64,000 bases of DNA from Flavobacteriales bacterium (GTDB lineage: Bacteria > Bacteroidota > Bacteroidia > Flavobacteriales_F > PHOS-HE28). Shown here in pieces: positions 24,993-33,861 of this stretch. Both the position numbers and the translations under genes were made by a program. The notes under the pieces were generated by a model. It did not search any database. It saw nothing but the letters and a program-made list of their open reading frames with translations, and had not been told where the DNA came from. Where the stretch lies: assembly GCA_016702645.1 (NCBI GenBank), contig JADJDP010000009.1:70384-134383 (forward strand), read 5' to 3'. Position 1 is the first letter of the stretch. The number at the start of each line of letters is the position of its first letter.

Positions 24993-26871
24993 TCAGCGGC
25001 CGAGATAGACCATGAGCACACTCATATCGGCAGGCGAAACTCCGCTGATGCGACTGGCCTGGCCCAGCGTGCTGGGTTTGATCTTGTCCAATTTTTGGCG
25101 TGCTTCGATAGAGAGGGAGGTGAGCCGTGCGTACTCCGTTCCAAGGTCCAATGGGACATCCTCCAGCCGCGCGAGACGCTCCACCATCTCCCGTTCCTTT
25201 TCCAAATAGCCGTCGTACTTCACCCCTATCTCCACCTGTTCAACCACCTCCGGATAGAGGTCGCCCATGGTGCTCTTGCGCTCTTCGGTGGCCGGTGAGA
25301 GCATCTCTATATCGGCGTAGCTCAACTGTGGGCGGAGCAGCAGGTCGTACAAACGAACGCGCTGTTTTACGGGCGATGTTCCACGTGGAACAAGTACCTC
25401 GTTCGCGGTCTCAGGGCTCACGCCTTCGGCCTGTAATTGGCCAATGAGCTCCTTCACAAAGCGGCGCTTTTTTCACCCGACGCATGCGTTCGTCGCTCGC
25501 CAAGCCCAAGGCATGGCTCCGTTCCGTAAGGCGGATGTCCGCATTATCTTGGCGCAATAGCAGACGGAATTCCGCCCGGCTGGTGAACATCCGGTAGGGT
25601 TCTTCGGTGCCCTTGGTGATGAGGTCATCAATGAGCACGCCGATGTAGGCCTCGTCGCGGCGGAGCACGAACGGGTCCTTTTTCGCGAGCTTCAAGTGGG
25701 CATTGATGCCGGCCATGAGCCCTTGACAGGCGGCTTCTTCATAGCCCGTTGTGCCGTTGATCTGCCCCGCGAAATAGAGCCCGTCCACAAGCTTGGTCTC
25801 CAAGGTGTGCTTGAGTTGGGTAGGGGGGAAGTAGTCGTACTCCACGGCATAGCCCGGACGGAAAAGACGGGCGTGTGCGAAGCCAGGAAGCTTCCTTAAT
25901 GCAGCCACCTGGACCTCTTCGGGAAGGCTCGTGCTGAACCCGTTGATGTAGGTCTCCACAGTGTCCCAACCTTCGGGTTCCACGAAGATCTGGTGGCGCT
26001 CCTTGTCCGCGAAGCGGTCGATCTTGTCCTCGATGCTGGGGCAATAACGCGGTCCCAAGCCGCGGATGCGCCCATTGAACATAGGGCTGCGGTCGAAGCC
26101 CGTACGCAGCGTATCGTGTACCTCAGCGTTCGTGTAGGTGATCCAGCAGCTCAGCTGTATCCGCGTACTTGCAGCGGTGGGGAGGTAGCTGAATTTCCCG
26201 GGGTTCTCGTCACCGAGCTGTTCTTCTAGCTGGCTGTAGTCGATGCTCCTACCGTCCACGCGGGGTGGGGTGCCGGTCTTCATGCGGCCTGCCTCGAAGC
26301 CCAACTGCACGAGTTGCTCGGTGATGCCGTGGCTGGCTTTCTCGCCCGCTCGTCCGCCACCTATATGGCGCTCGCCGATGTGCATGATACCGTTCATGAA
26401 GGTGCCGCTGGTGAGCACTACCGCGCGGCAGGGGACCACCACGCCAAGGCCGGTTTCAATGCCGGAAACGGCACCGTTCTCGATGACGATGCGTGTGACG
26501 TTATCCTGCAGGAAATGCACATTCGGAGTCTGCTCCAGCATGCGCCGCCATTCGCTGGCGAAGAGGGCGCGGTCGTTCTGCGTGCGTGGGCTCCACATCG
26601 CCGGACCCTTGCTGCGGTTGAGCATGCGGAACTGCACCATGCTGCGGTCGCTCACGATGCCGCTGTAGCCTCCTAATGCATCTATCTCCCTGACTATCTG
26701 GCCTTTAGCTACACCGCCCATTGCCGGGTTGCAGCTCATTTGGCCAATGACACCCATGTTCATGGTAACCAGCAGCACACGGCTGCCGAGGTTGGCGGCT
26801 GCCGCAGCGGCTTCGTTGCCGGCGTGGCCTGCGCCCACCACCACTAGGTCGTATGGCTCGTGGGTGTACAT
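24993..26871 (-). CDS. mnmG: tRNA uridine-5-carboxymethylaminomethyl modification enzyme MnmG, frameshifted
   Basis: Restored length 625 residues, typical for MnmG/GidA. It uses FAD and, with MnmE, modifies U34 of certain tRNAs. Seen: FAD loop VVVGAGHAGNEAA, MSCNPAMGG, SGTFMNG, GGGRAGE, KTGTPPRV, and the C-terminal GidA-associated helical domain (LSPATEERKSTMGDLYP onward). The frame breaks at a T6 run on the plus strand (25468-25473): with five instead of six A residues the reading is RRVKKRRFVKELIGQL. Length 1879 is 1 over a multiple of 3. Since the enzyme is highly conserved and everything else is intact, a homopolymer sequencing error is likely. The ATG at 26871 follows a good promoter. 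Confidence 0.94.
25377..25392. promoter_or_regulatory. parS-like centromere site 2
   Basis: TGTTCCACGTGGAACA, identical to site 1 and 410 bp from it, inside the mnmG coding sequence (codons for LVPRGTS). Two identical perfect copies so close are very unlikely by chance. Confidence 0.75.
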
Positions 26872-26877
26872 GGAAAA

Positions 26878-26891
26878 GGGCGGCAAAGGTA
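26878..26891 (-). promoter_or_regulatory. -7 element of mnmG
   Basis: On the minus strand TACCTTTGCCGCCC, an exact TAnnTTTG, only 6 bp from the ATG at its nearest edge. Suggests a very short leader. Confidence 0.55.
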
Positions 26892-27079
26892 GGGGGGAGG
26901 GGGAGGGCGCCATAAGCAACAACCTCGGCGGGTGCCGGTGCTCTTCCTTGAAGGATGAGCTTACGAGTTGGGAACATCGAAATCCGGGGGTGGCTGTCCG
27001 GAGCGGCGTGGGTTTCTGCCAGGCCGGCCCCGGCGGGCGGAAGGAATAGGCGCGAACATCATCGGGGACTGCGCGCTGG

Positions 27080-27087
27080 TACATTTG
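27080..27087 (+). promoter_or_regulatory. -7 element of the GloVer-repeat gene
   Basis: TACATTTG, an exact TAnnTTTG, 16 bp before the ATG at 27104. No TTG at the ideal distance. Confidence 0.45.
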
Positions 27088-27103
27088 GGTGAACCCCACG
27101 CCA

Positions 27104-28510
27104 ATGCGCCTCATTACCATGCTCGCTGCACTCGTCACGCTGCAACTCATTGCACAGGATCCCTTGCGCATTTGGGGCCTCACGCCCTTTGGCGGCGCCA
27201 ACAACAAGGGCACTGTCTTCGTGGTGGATGCCGACGGCACCAACTTCACCACCGTCTACGACTTCAGCGATGCTTCGGGCCACACGCCAGAGGGAGGCCT
27301 CGTCCTTGCGCCCAACAACATGATCTACGGCCTCACCACCTTCGGCGGTGAAGGCGCACCGGCGGCGGGAACGCTTTTCATGATCGACCCTTCGAACAAC
27401 ACCTTCACGAAGTTGCACGACTTCGCCATCAGCGATGGCGGCTTCAATTGGAGCACGCCCATCGTCGGCACCGATGGCCTGCTCTACTTCGCCGGCTATG
27501 GCGGCAGCGGTGGGGGAGGCGGCATCTTCCGTCTGGACCCCGCCACCAACGAGTACACCGAACTTTACGGACTCACACAGGCCACGGACGGCGGCGCCAT
27601 CACGGGCCGCTTGTTGCAAGCCGCCGACGGCATGTTCTACGGCACCGCATCACAAGGAGGCGCCAACAACGAAGCGGGCACCATCTTCCGCTACAATGCG
27701 GTCACGGACGTGTTCGAGAAACTGCACGATTTCGATGGTGCCGCCGGTGGACGCACGCCCTACGGTGGACTCTGCCAGGCGGATAACGGCGTGTTCTACG
27801 GCACCACCCACGAAGGTGGGCTCAACAACCGCGGCACCGTGTACAAGTACAATGCGGTCACCGACGTCTTCACGAAGATCTACGACACCGCCGAGGATGA
27901 TGGTGGGAATACCTGGGCGAGCATCAAACGCTTGGGACCGGACCTGCTCATTGGCGGCGTGGCCACGGGATCGCTCAACAGCAGTGGTTTCCTCTATACC
28001 GTGGTGCCCAGTACCGATGCGGTCACCATGGTCACCAATTTCTCCCTTGTCACCGGTGCCAATCCGGTGGGAGACCTGGTAAGCGGGCCGGACGGACAAC
28101 TCTACGGACTTCTCTCCCAAGGTGGCAGTGGTTTTTTCGGAACGCTCTGCCGCTTCGATGCGCTCACCTTTCAACCGACGGTGCTCCACAACTTCACCAA
28201 CGGTGCCGATGGCGGCTTGCCGCGCGGCGAACCGCTCGTGATCATTGCGGCAGTGGGCGTTGAGGAGATCGCAGCGCGCCCTTTCTTCTCCGTGGGGCCG
28301 AACCCATCTGGGGGCGAAGTGACTTTGCGTTGCGATGCACGGATGCTGCCGGCGCAAGCGCGTATCACGGATGCCCTTGGGCGTACGATGCGAGTGATGA
28401 ACATCGTGAACTCCTCAACGACGATTGATCTAGGCGATGCTCCTGGCATGCATTCCATCACGCTCACAAGTATGACGCGTGCGCAAACAGTGCGGGTAGC
28501 GGTTCATTGA
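27104..28510 (+). CDS. Secreted GloVer-type repeat protein with sorting domain
   Basis: 468 residues. Signal peptide (LITMLAALVTLQLIAQ). The body has about seven repeats with the pattern xYGxTxxGGxNNxGTxFxYN, for example MFYGTASQGGANNEAGT and VFYGTTHEGGLNNRGTV, each followed by a KLHDF segment. This is the GloVer choice-of-anchor tandem repeat family, predicted to form a beta-propeller. The last ~75 residues look like a T9SS type A sorting domain (FSVGPNPSGGEVTL, then ITDALGRTM and a final VRVAVH). Probably a surface protein; binding partner unknown. The ATG at 27104 gives the best signal peptide; a GTG at 27089 is possible. Confidence 0.85.
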   Translation: MRLITMLAALVTLQLIAQDPLRIWGLTPFGGANNKGTVFVVDADGTNFTTVYDFSDASGHTPEGGLVLAPNNMIYGLTTFGGEGAPAAGTLFMIDPSNNTFTKLHDFAISDGGFNWSTPIVGTDGLLYFAGYGGSGGGGGIFRLDPATNEYTELYGLTQATDGGAITGRLLQAADGMFYGTASQGGANNEAGTIFRYNAVTDVFEKLHDFDGAAGGRTPYGGLCQADNGVFYGTTHEGGLNNRGTVYKYNAVTDVFTKIYDTAEDDGGNTWASIKRLGPDLLIGGVATGSLNSSGFLYTVVPSTDAVTMVTNFSLVTGANPVGDLVSGPDGQLYGLLSQGGSGFFGTLCRFDALTFQPTVLHNFTNGADGGLPRGEPLVIIAAVGVEEIAARPFFSVGPNPSGGEVTLRCDARMLPAQARITDALGRTMRVMNIVNSSTTIDLGDAPGMHSITLTSMTRAQTVRVAVH

Positions 28511-28569
28511 ACGAGAGCACAGCGTAGCGTTGTGAAGACATTCTTTCGCGCTAGCGCACCCATGACCAG

Positions 28570-28603
28570 GTGGGTTTACCGTGCGGCATTTTGGTGAGCC
28601 CAC
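28570..28603 (+). terminator. Possible terminator hairpin after the GloVer gene
   Basis: Arms 28570-28580 and 28593-28603 pair over 11 bp including two G-U pairs, loop of 12. Followed by CGATTTG, not a proper T tract. The rest of 28511-28775 shows no gene. Confidence 0.35.
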
Positions 28604-28775
28604 CGATTTGAGCCCAAGACGAGGGATGAGCAATTGGTCGCAGGATGCGGATGCGCCCCAATGGTTTTTTCCAATGCGGCTTGGCAAGTAGGTCTCCTTC
28701 GGACATCGTTGGTACTATCTATGTATGGTCTTCGGCACGGCGGAACGCACTGCCGTTGTTATTCAACCGCAACAC

Positions 28776-29195
28776 ATGACCCGCATCCTCGCCCTCATCG
28801 TCGTTTGTTCGTTCGCCACCAACCTCCATGCACAGGCAAAGGATCCGCTCGCAGAACTCGCGGGAACCAGCAAGCAACAGTGGAGCACGATCGGCACCAA
28901 GTCGGCGCCAACGGGTGCGTGCACGGGCGGTGAGGCCTTTTACACCTTCCAGCGCAAGCCCGCACAAGTGGTGGTGCAGAAGTGCGCGAGTGGCGCATGG
29001 ACCTCAAACACGGACGCCATCACCAACTGGACCGCTGGCGGCAAGAGCGGCATCGCCTTCGGCGGCGCGAAGTACGAAGTGAAGTCGCTGCCCGCTTCGG
29101 CACCGGCGTGCAAGGGCAATGCGAATTGCGTGCGCCTGGTGACCATGCCCGATGGCAAGACTGACGCCACGCGCACCATCTACCTTGCGCACTGA
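28776..29195 (+). CDS. Small secreted protein, unknown function
   Basis: 139 residues. Clear signal peptide (ILALIVVCSFATNLHA, cleaved before QAKDP). The mature part is about 118 residues with three Cys (ACTGG, VQKCAS, PACKGNANC gives a further pair) and Trp residues spaced as in a small beta-rich domain. I recognise no family. It ends one codon before the next gene's ATG, so the two are probably co-transcribed. Start at 28776 chosen for the signal peptide. Confidence 0.65.
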   Translation: MTRILALIVVCSFATNLHAQAKDPLAELAGTSKQQWSTIGTKSAPTGACTGGEAFYTFQRKPAQVVVQKCASGAWTSNTDAITNWTAGGKSGIAFGGAKYEVKSLPASAPACKGNANCVRLVTMPDGKTDATRTIYLAH

Positions 29196-29669
29196 ATGGA
29201 TCAAACCCCGAAGAGAGGGAGCCGCATGAGCGGAGTGGTGACGCCGCTGCTGACGGTACTGGGCATCTCGGTGGGTGCCTGGCAGTTCACGAGCCAGATG
29301 AGCCATGAGAGCAAGATGGAGTTCAGCCGCAGCATGTACAACAAGAAGCTGCAGGCCTATGAGGAGGTGGGAAAGGCCGTTGGTGATCTGCTGGTGGTGC
29401 CACACGATGAGCAATTGTGGATAAGCCCGGATGACACGCTCGCCTTCGACAGTTGTCTGGAGCGCTTCCGCACCTGCTATTGGGGTGTGCTACCCTTGGT
29501 GGAGGACAGCGCTGTGGAAACGGCGATGATCCAGTTCAAGGACATGGCGCGCTTCTATCGCCGCGGCGAGAACGACTACCACGACCTGGCCCGCGAAGGC
29601 ATGGCCCTGATGAACGCCTGCAACAATTCGCTGGAGCAGCATTGGGAGAAAAAGGCGAAGGGTGAGTAG
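29196..29669 (+). CDS. Small membrane-anchored protein, unknown function
   Basis: 157 residues. One N-terminal hydrophobic helix (about 13-30: VVTPLLTVLGISVGAWQF) with the rest a helical, charged domain (MSHESKMEFSRSMYNKKL and onward), so it is probably anchored in the inner membrane. No known motif. The start codon follows the previous stop directly; an internal ATG at 29226 would give a shorter leader before the helix. Confidence 0.6.
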   Translation: MDQTPKRGSRMSGVVTPLLTVLGISVGAWQFTSQMSHESKMEFSRSMYNKKLQAYEEVGKAVGDLLVVPHDEQLWISPDDTLAFDSCLERFRTCYWGVLPLVEDSAVETAMIQFKDMARFYRRGENDYHDLAREGMALMNACNNSLEQHWEKKAKGE

Positions 29670-30040
29670 GAGAGTGGTTCCCCATTCTCGGTCCGACAGA
29701 ACAGAGGTTCTCGCCTACGCTTGCTGGCGGTCTTTGCCCCCCGGCCGACGCACATGGTGATCTCCAGGACCGCTGGGTGAGCGACTCGTCACCAAGTACT
29801 GAGAAGGACACGACCCCTTTGCCCCTATTTCATCTGCCGGGAGACCGAGGGTCGGATGGAAAGCGAACGAGCTTGTGTGCAGGAATGACCCGGAAACGGG
29901 AATGCTTCTCCTCACGGACAGAGCGACTTCGACTTGCCGTGTCTTCCCGGAGCGCAAAGCGTTTCCACGTTCTCCGGTCCATCATCGCCCTTGGCGCTCT
30001 TCCACACGGTCAATGGCGTGGCGTTTGGGAAGCTGCACAC
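29670..30040. other. 371-bp intergenic stretch, nothing recognised
   Basis: No convincing coding frame, tRNA or strong hairpin. The open frame that crosses most of it in phase with the next gene starts with low-quality, Arg/Ser-rich sequence and was not accepted as an extension. Confidence 0.4.
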
Positions 30041-30418
30041 ATGACCACACACACAAAGAAACAGTTCGGGGTATGGATGGATACGCACGATGCGACCGTT
30101 GCGGTGAAGGCAAGTCCGGAGAGTGTCGATTTCGTGATCCTCGGACATGTGAAGAACCCGGGAGCGGAGCGGAACTCGAACGAGAACGCCGCGAACCACC
30201 AGGAGATCGCACTGACGCACAAGTTCTTCAAGGAGATCGCCGCGATGATGCCCAACATCGACGAGATCCATCTCACGGGGACCGGGCAGGTGCAGGAACA
30301 GTTCATCCATTTCCTGGCGGATACGCCGCAGTACAAAAACGCCGTGTCCACGGAAAGCACTTCGAACAAAATGGGCGATGAGCAACTGGCCGCCTTCATC
30401 TCGAAGCACTTCAGCTGA
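30041..30418 (+). CDS. Conserved hypothetical protein, soluble
   Basis: 125 residues, no signal peptide or membrane segment. It starts MTTHTKKQFGVWMDTHDATV, has a conserved-looking central block NSNENAANHQEIALTHKFFK, and continues HLTGTGQVQEQFIHFLADT. I have the impression of a Bacteroidota family with a ribonuclease-H or eRF1-like fold (beta strand plus TGxGxxxxxFxxxL), but I cannot support a function. The ATG at 30041 is chosen because the sequence becomes protein-like there. Confidence 0.65.
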   Translation: MTTHTKKQFGVWMDTHDATVAVKASPESVDFVILGHVKNPGAERNSNENAANHQEIALTHKFFKEIAAMMPNIDEIHLTGTGQVQEQFIHFLADTPQYKNAVSTESTSNKMGDEQLAAFISKHFS

Positions 30419-30572
30419 TCCTCCGTCCAAGGGCATCCGTTGTTTGTACGGATAACACAGTTTTGGGACAACGGCACCATGAGGACCCGATGCGCAAAGT
30501 CGTCCTGAACACCTGAGCCCGGAAGCGAAAGAATAGGAACGGGGGGTGCACGTTCCTGATAGCCCAGGTCAG

Positions 30573-30914
30573 ATGAAGCCCTGCACTTGGCCGCCTTGGA
30601 CTGTGCGGCTGGCCACGCGCAAGCGCCCGCCAAGAACCATGAGGTCGCTCCAGAGTTGCCTCTTGGGAACACGCCCTGAAACATGGGCCGCCCTGAAGCT
30701 CACGCGGGACCAACTGCAACGCGTGGGATTTGTGCAGGAGGCCTGCAAAGGAAGAATGCGCCGTAGCTGGGCGAAGAAGAAGGCCAGCACCATCTCCAAC
30801 GCCGACGGTAGCACCATCATGGGAGAGTTGAAGAGCATCCTGACACCGGAGCAATACCAAGCCTGGGTTGCGTATTGTGGGGGAGGCTCCGTGAGCGGGC
30901 ACGCCCCGAAGTAG
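30573..30914 (+). CDS. Small secreted helical protein, reading frame probably disturbed twice
   Basis: From the ATG at 30573 the single frame gives 113 residues with an odd, Trp/Arg-rich N-terminus. If one base is added after the second codon and one C removed near 30674-30676, the product reads MKALHLAALDCAAGHAQA (signal peptide), then PAKNHEVAPELPLGNTPETW, joining the unchanged helical part ALKLTRDQLQRVGFVQEACK and ILTPEQYQAWVAYC. The pattern of LTxxQ and LTPEQY repeats resembles small Spy/CpxP-like periplasmic proteins of Bacteroidota. Function unknown. Confidence 0.45.
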   Translation: MKPCTWPPWTVRLATRKRPPRTMRSLQSCLLGTRPETWAALKLTRDQLQRVGFVQEACKGRMRRSWAKKKASTISNADGSTIMGELKSILTPEQYQAWVAYCGGGSVSGHAPK

Positions 30915-31001
30915 AACGCTCGTGGAAGACCCAGCGGAGGGTGGCTCCATAAGGCCCTTCCTCGGCCAGTACTTTCGGGCGCTTTTGGCCAAAGCGCAAC
31001 C

Positions 31002-32035
31002 ATGGCACTATTGGAACTAGGACTTGACACGTTCGGCGATGTGACCGTGGACGCGAACGGGGAACCCCGTTATCGCATGCGGAGGTCTTGCGCAACGTGG
31101 TGGCAGAGGCGGAACTTGCTGACCGACTTGGGCTGCACTTCTTCGGCGTAGGTGAACACCATCGCGAGGACTTCGCGGTGAGCGCGCCGGAGGTGTTGCT
31201 CGCCGCGATCGCGAGCCGCACGAAGAACATCCGGCTTGGGTCGGCGGTCACCGTCCTGAGTTCCGATGATCCGGTGCGCGTGTTCCAGCGCTTCTCTACC
31301 CTGGATGCGATCTCGAACGGTCGCGCCGAGGTGATCATCGGTCGGGGCTCGTTCACCGAATCCTTTCCGCTCTTCGGGCTGGACCTGAACCAGTACGAGG
31401 AACTCTTCAATGAACGACTGCACCTCTTCACTGAGTTGCTCAAGGAAACCCCGGTGACCTGGAGCGGCAAGACGCGCGGGGCATTGAAGAACCAACGCGT
31501 GTTCCCACCAACAGCCTCGGGCAAGCTCGCAACATGGATCGGCGTGGGTGGCACACCGGAGAGCGTGGTGCGCGCCGCGAAATACGGACTGCCCTTGATG
31601 ATCGCCATCATCGGCGGCGACCCGCTTGCTTTCGTTCCCTTCGTGGACCTCTACCACCGAGCGCTCACCCAATACGGCAAGGGCCCGCTACCCGTCGGCG
31701 CGCATTCACCGGGCTACATTGCTGCCACCGATGAACAAGCGCGCCAAGAGTTGTGGCCGCACTTCGCCGCAATGCACTCGCGTATCGGTCGCGAACGCGG
31801 GTGGGCGCCATTGACACGTCCGGCTTTCGAGCAAATGGCGGGACCGAACGGTGCGCTGTGCGTGGGTGCGCCGGAGACCGTTGCCACCAAGATCGCGAAG
31901 ACCGCGAAGGCGCTCGGTCTCTCTCGTTTCGACATGAAGTACAGCGCGGGCACCTTACCGCACGACAAGATGATGACGAGCATCGAACTTTACGGCAGCA
32001 AGGTGATGCCGTTGGTACAGGAGATGTTGGCATAG
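31002..32035 (+). CDS. LLM-class flavin-dependent oxidoreductase, frameshifted near the N-terminus
   Basis: The N-terminus (MALLELGLDTFGDVTVDANG) is encoded from 31002, but the frame then shifts. The body continues in another frame as PLSHAEVLRNVVAEAELADR and GLHFFGVGEHHREDF to 32035. One base is missing in the GGGGAACCCC segment at 31059-31068; restored length is 344 residues, right for the family. Luciferase-like monooxygenase features: FFGVGEHH, RLGSAVTVLSSDDPVR, IIGRGSF, and a C-terminal FDMKYSAGTLP. It should use FMNH2 or F420-like flavin to oxidise an unknown substrate in the cytoplasm. Confidence 0.82.
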
Positions 32036-32070
32036 CCAGGGGCGGTGGACCAAAGCCGGAGCTTTGCCGC

Positions 32071-33300
32071 ATGCCCGCAACGCATTTCCGCATCATCATC
32101 ATCGGCGGCGGGGCATCGGGCCACATGGCGGCCATTAGCGCGAAGCAACAACGGCCGCAAGCGGAAGTATTGCTGCTGGAGAAGAGCGACAAGTGGCTCG
32201 CCAAAGTGCGCATCAGCGGTGGTGGCCGTTGCAATGTGACGCACGACTGCGCCGAACCACGAAAGCTCGCGCGGCACTATCCGCGAGGAGAGGCCTTCGT
32301 GCGCAAGGTGTTCGCCGCGTGGGGCCAGCCGCATACCGTGGCGTGGTTCGCGCAGCACGGCGTTGTGCTGAAGACCGAAGCCGACGGCCGCATGTTCCCG
32401 ATCACCGATGATTCACGTACGGTGATCGACGCGTTGCAGGACACCGCGCGATCGCTTGGCGTGGTGTCGCGCTTGCAATGTCCGGTAACGCAACTTGCGC
32501 TCAAACCCGATGGTTGGGCGCTCACAACATCCGGCGAGGTGCTCCTTGCCGATCGCGTGGTGGTGGCCACCGGAGGTTCGCCCAAGGACGAGGGTCTCTC
32601 GTGGTTGCGTGCGCTGGGGCACGAAGTGGTTCCCGCCGTGCCGTCGCTCTTCACCTTCAACCTGCCGAGCGCCCCCATTCGTGAACTAATGGGTGTGGTG
32701 GCACCCAGCGTGCGACTGCGCATCGCGGGCAACAAGTTGGAGAGCACGGGCCCGCTCTTGATCACGCACTGGGGTCTTAGTGGTCCAGCAGTCTTGCGCC
32801 TGAGCGCGTTCGGTGCCCGTGTCTTGCACGACATGCGGTATGAGTACACCGTTCTTGTGGATTGGCTTGGCGAAGTAGGGGAGGGCCCTGCTCGCGAGCA
32901 CCTCGCGCAGGAAGCGCAGGATCATCCCAAACGACAAGCTGGGAACGCCGGGGGCTTCGGCCTACCCGCTCGACTCTGGTCTTATCTATTGGACCGTGCG
33001 GGCGTTCCGCTGGAGAAACCCCTGGGCGAGTTGGGCAAGAGAAGCATTGATCGACTGCTGGATGTGCTCACCAACGACCGCTACTTGGCGAAGGGCAAGA
33101 CCACCTTCAAGGAAGAGTTCGTTACCGCAGGCGGTATCGCTCTGCACCAAGTGGATCCGGTAACGATGGGGAGCCGTATTGCGCCAGGGCTCTTCTTCGC
33201 CGGCGAGGTGCTGGACATCGACGGCATCACGGGCGGGTTCAACTTCCAAGCGGCATGGAGCACGGGTTGGTTGGCGGGGCGCGCAGCGGCGCAGAAATGA
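32071..33300 (+). CDS. NAD(P)/FAD-dependent oxidoreductase, HI0933/YhiN family
   Basis: 409 residues. N-terminal Rossmann FAD loop (IIIIGGGASGHMAA), the family signature ISGGGRCNVT, VVATGGSPKDEG, the inserted beta domain (about 190-340) and the closing motif FFAGEVLDIDGITGGFN. HI0933-like flavoproteins are conserved soluble proteins whose substrate is not firmly known. Start ATG at 32071 fits the family; the preceding GAGCTTTGCCGC resembles the promoter-like element seen elsewhere. It follows the LLM gene by 35 bp. Confidence 0.9.
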   Translation: MPATHFRIIIIGGGASGHMAAISAKQQRPQAEVLLLEKSDKWLAKVRISGGGRCNVTHDCAEPRKLARHYPRGEAFVRKVFAAWGQPHTVAWFAQHGVVLKTEADGRMFPITDDSRTVIDALQDTARSLGVVSRLQCPVTQLALKPDGWALTTSGEVLLADRVVVATGGSPKDEGLSWLRALGHEVVPAVPSLFTFNLPSAPIRELMGVVAPSVRLRIAGNKLESTGPLLITHWGLSGPAVLRLSAFGARVLHDMRYEYTVLVDWLGEVGEGPAREHLAQEAQDHPKRQAGNAGGFGLPARLWSYLLDRAGVPLEKPLGELGKRSIDRLLDVLTNDRYLAKGKTTFKEEFVTAGGIALHQVDPVTMGSRIAPGLFFAGEVLDIDGITGGFNFQAAWSTGWLAGRAAAQK

Positions 33301-33400
33301 TCAAGTCCCTGTGTTCCAGTGCTGCATGAGCGCGGTCCCCGGCCCATTAACGTCTTTTTGAAGAAGAAGGCCTGCCCGACGCGGTATCCTTGCGCCGACA

Positions 33401-33799
33401 ATGACGACGACCCAATTCTTGATCGACACTCCGTTGGCCGCGGTGGAGCGCACGGCACCACATTTTGCGGAGGTTCACTTCAAGCCCGGAGCGGTCCTCA
33501 CCGTGGCGGGGATCGCGGCCATTTTGACTGCGCGAGAAGTAATGGGCCGTGTTGGTCCCCATCAGGCACTTATCGTTTTCCCTGCGGAGGAAACGGATTT
33601 CGACATGACCATGATCACCGCCGACCACTACAAGGGCCGGCCGGTGGAGGAGTTCACCAGCTCGGTGGCCTGGGTAGCACGCAACGAATACAACGAACGG
33701 TTCTTTCGCCTGTACTTCTCGTAATTTCCGAGTCCCGTCCCCAGCGCGATTTCAAAGGAAGAGGCCGAGGCCCGGACCTGGCTCCAGGAGCGTGGTTAG
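33401..33799 (+). CDS. Small STAS-like protein interrupted by an in-frame TAA
   Basis: The frame from 33401 stops at TAA (33722-33724) after RFFRLYFS, giving 107 residues. The same frame then continues without a break as FPSPVPSAISKEEAEARTWL to a TAG at 33797-33799. This reads as the normal C-terminal helix of a small alpha/beta protein of the kind annotated as STAS/SpoIIAA-like in Bacteroidota (strand VHFKPGAVLTV, VFPAEETDFDMTMI). A TAT or TAC codon in place of TAA would restore 132 residues. It may be a substitution error or a real nonsense mutation. Family assignment is tentative. Confidence 0.55.
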
Positions 33800-33861
33800 C
33801 CGTTCCAGGGGACCGCGAAGTGCCGAGTTGTTTTTGGTGCCGATCGCATTACCTTGGAACC

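Noticed and set aside
25461..25480. Programmed -1 frameshift at AAAAAA in mnmG
   Set aside because: A -1 shift leads to a stop within five codons; the domain is restored only by +1, so indel error fits better.
29416..29424. Exact DnaA box TGTGGATAA
   Set aside because: It lies inside a coding sequence (codons for LWIS) with no other origin-like feature nearby; likely chance.
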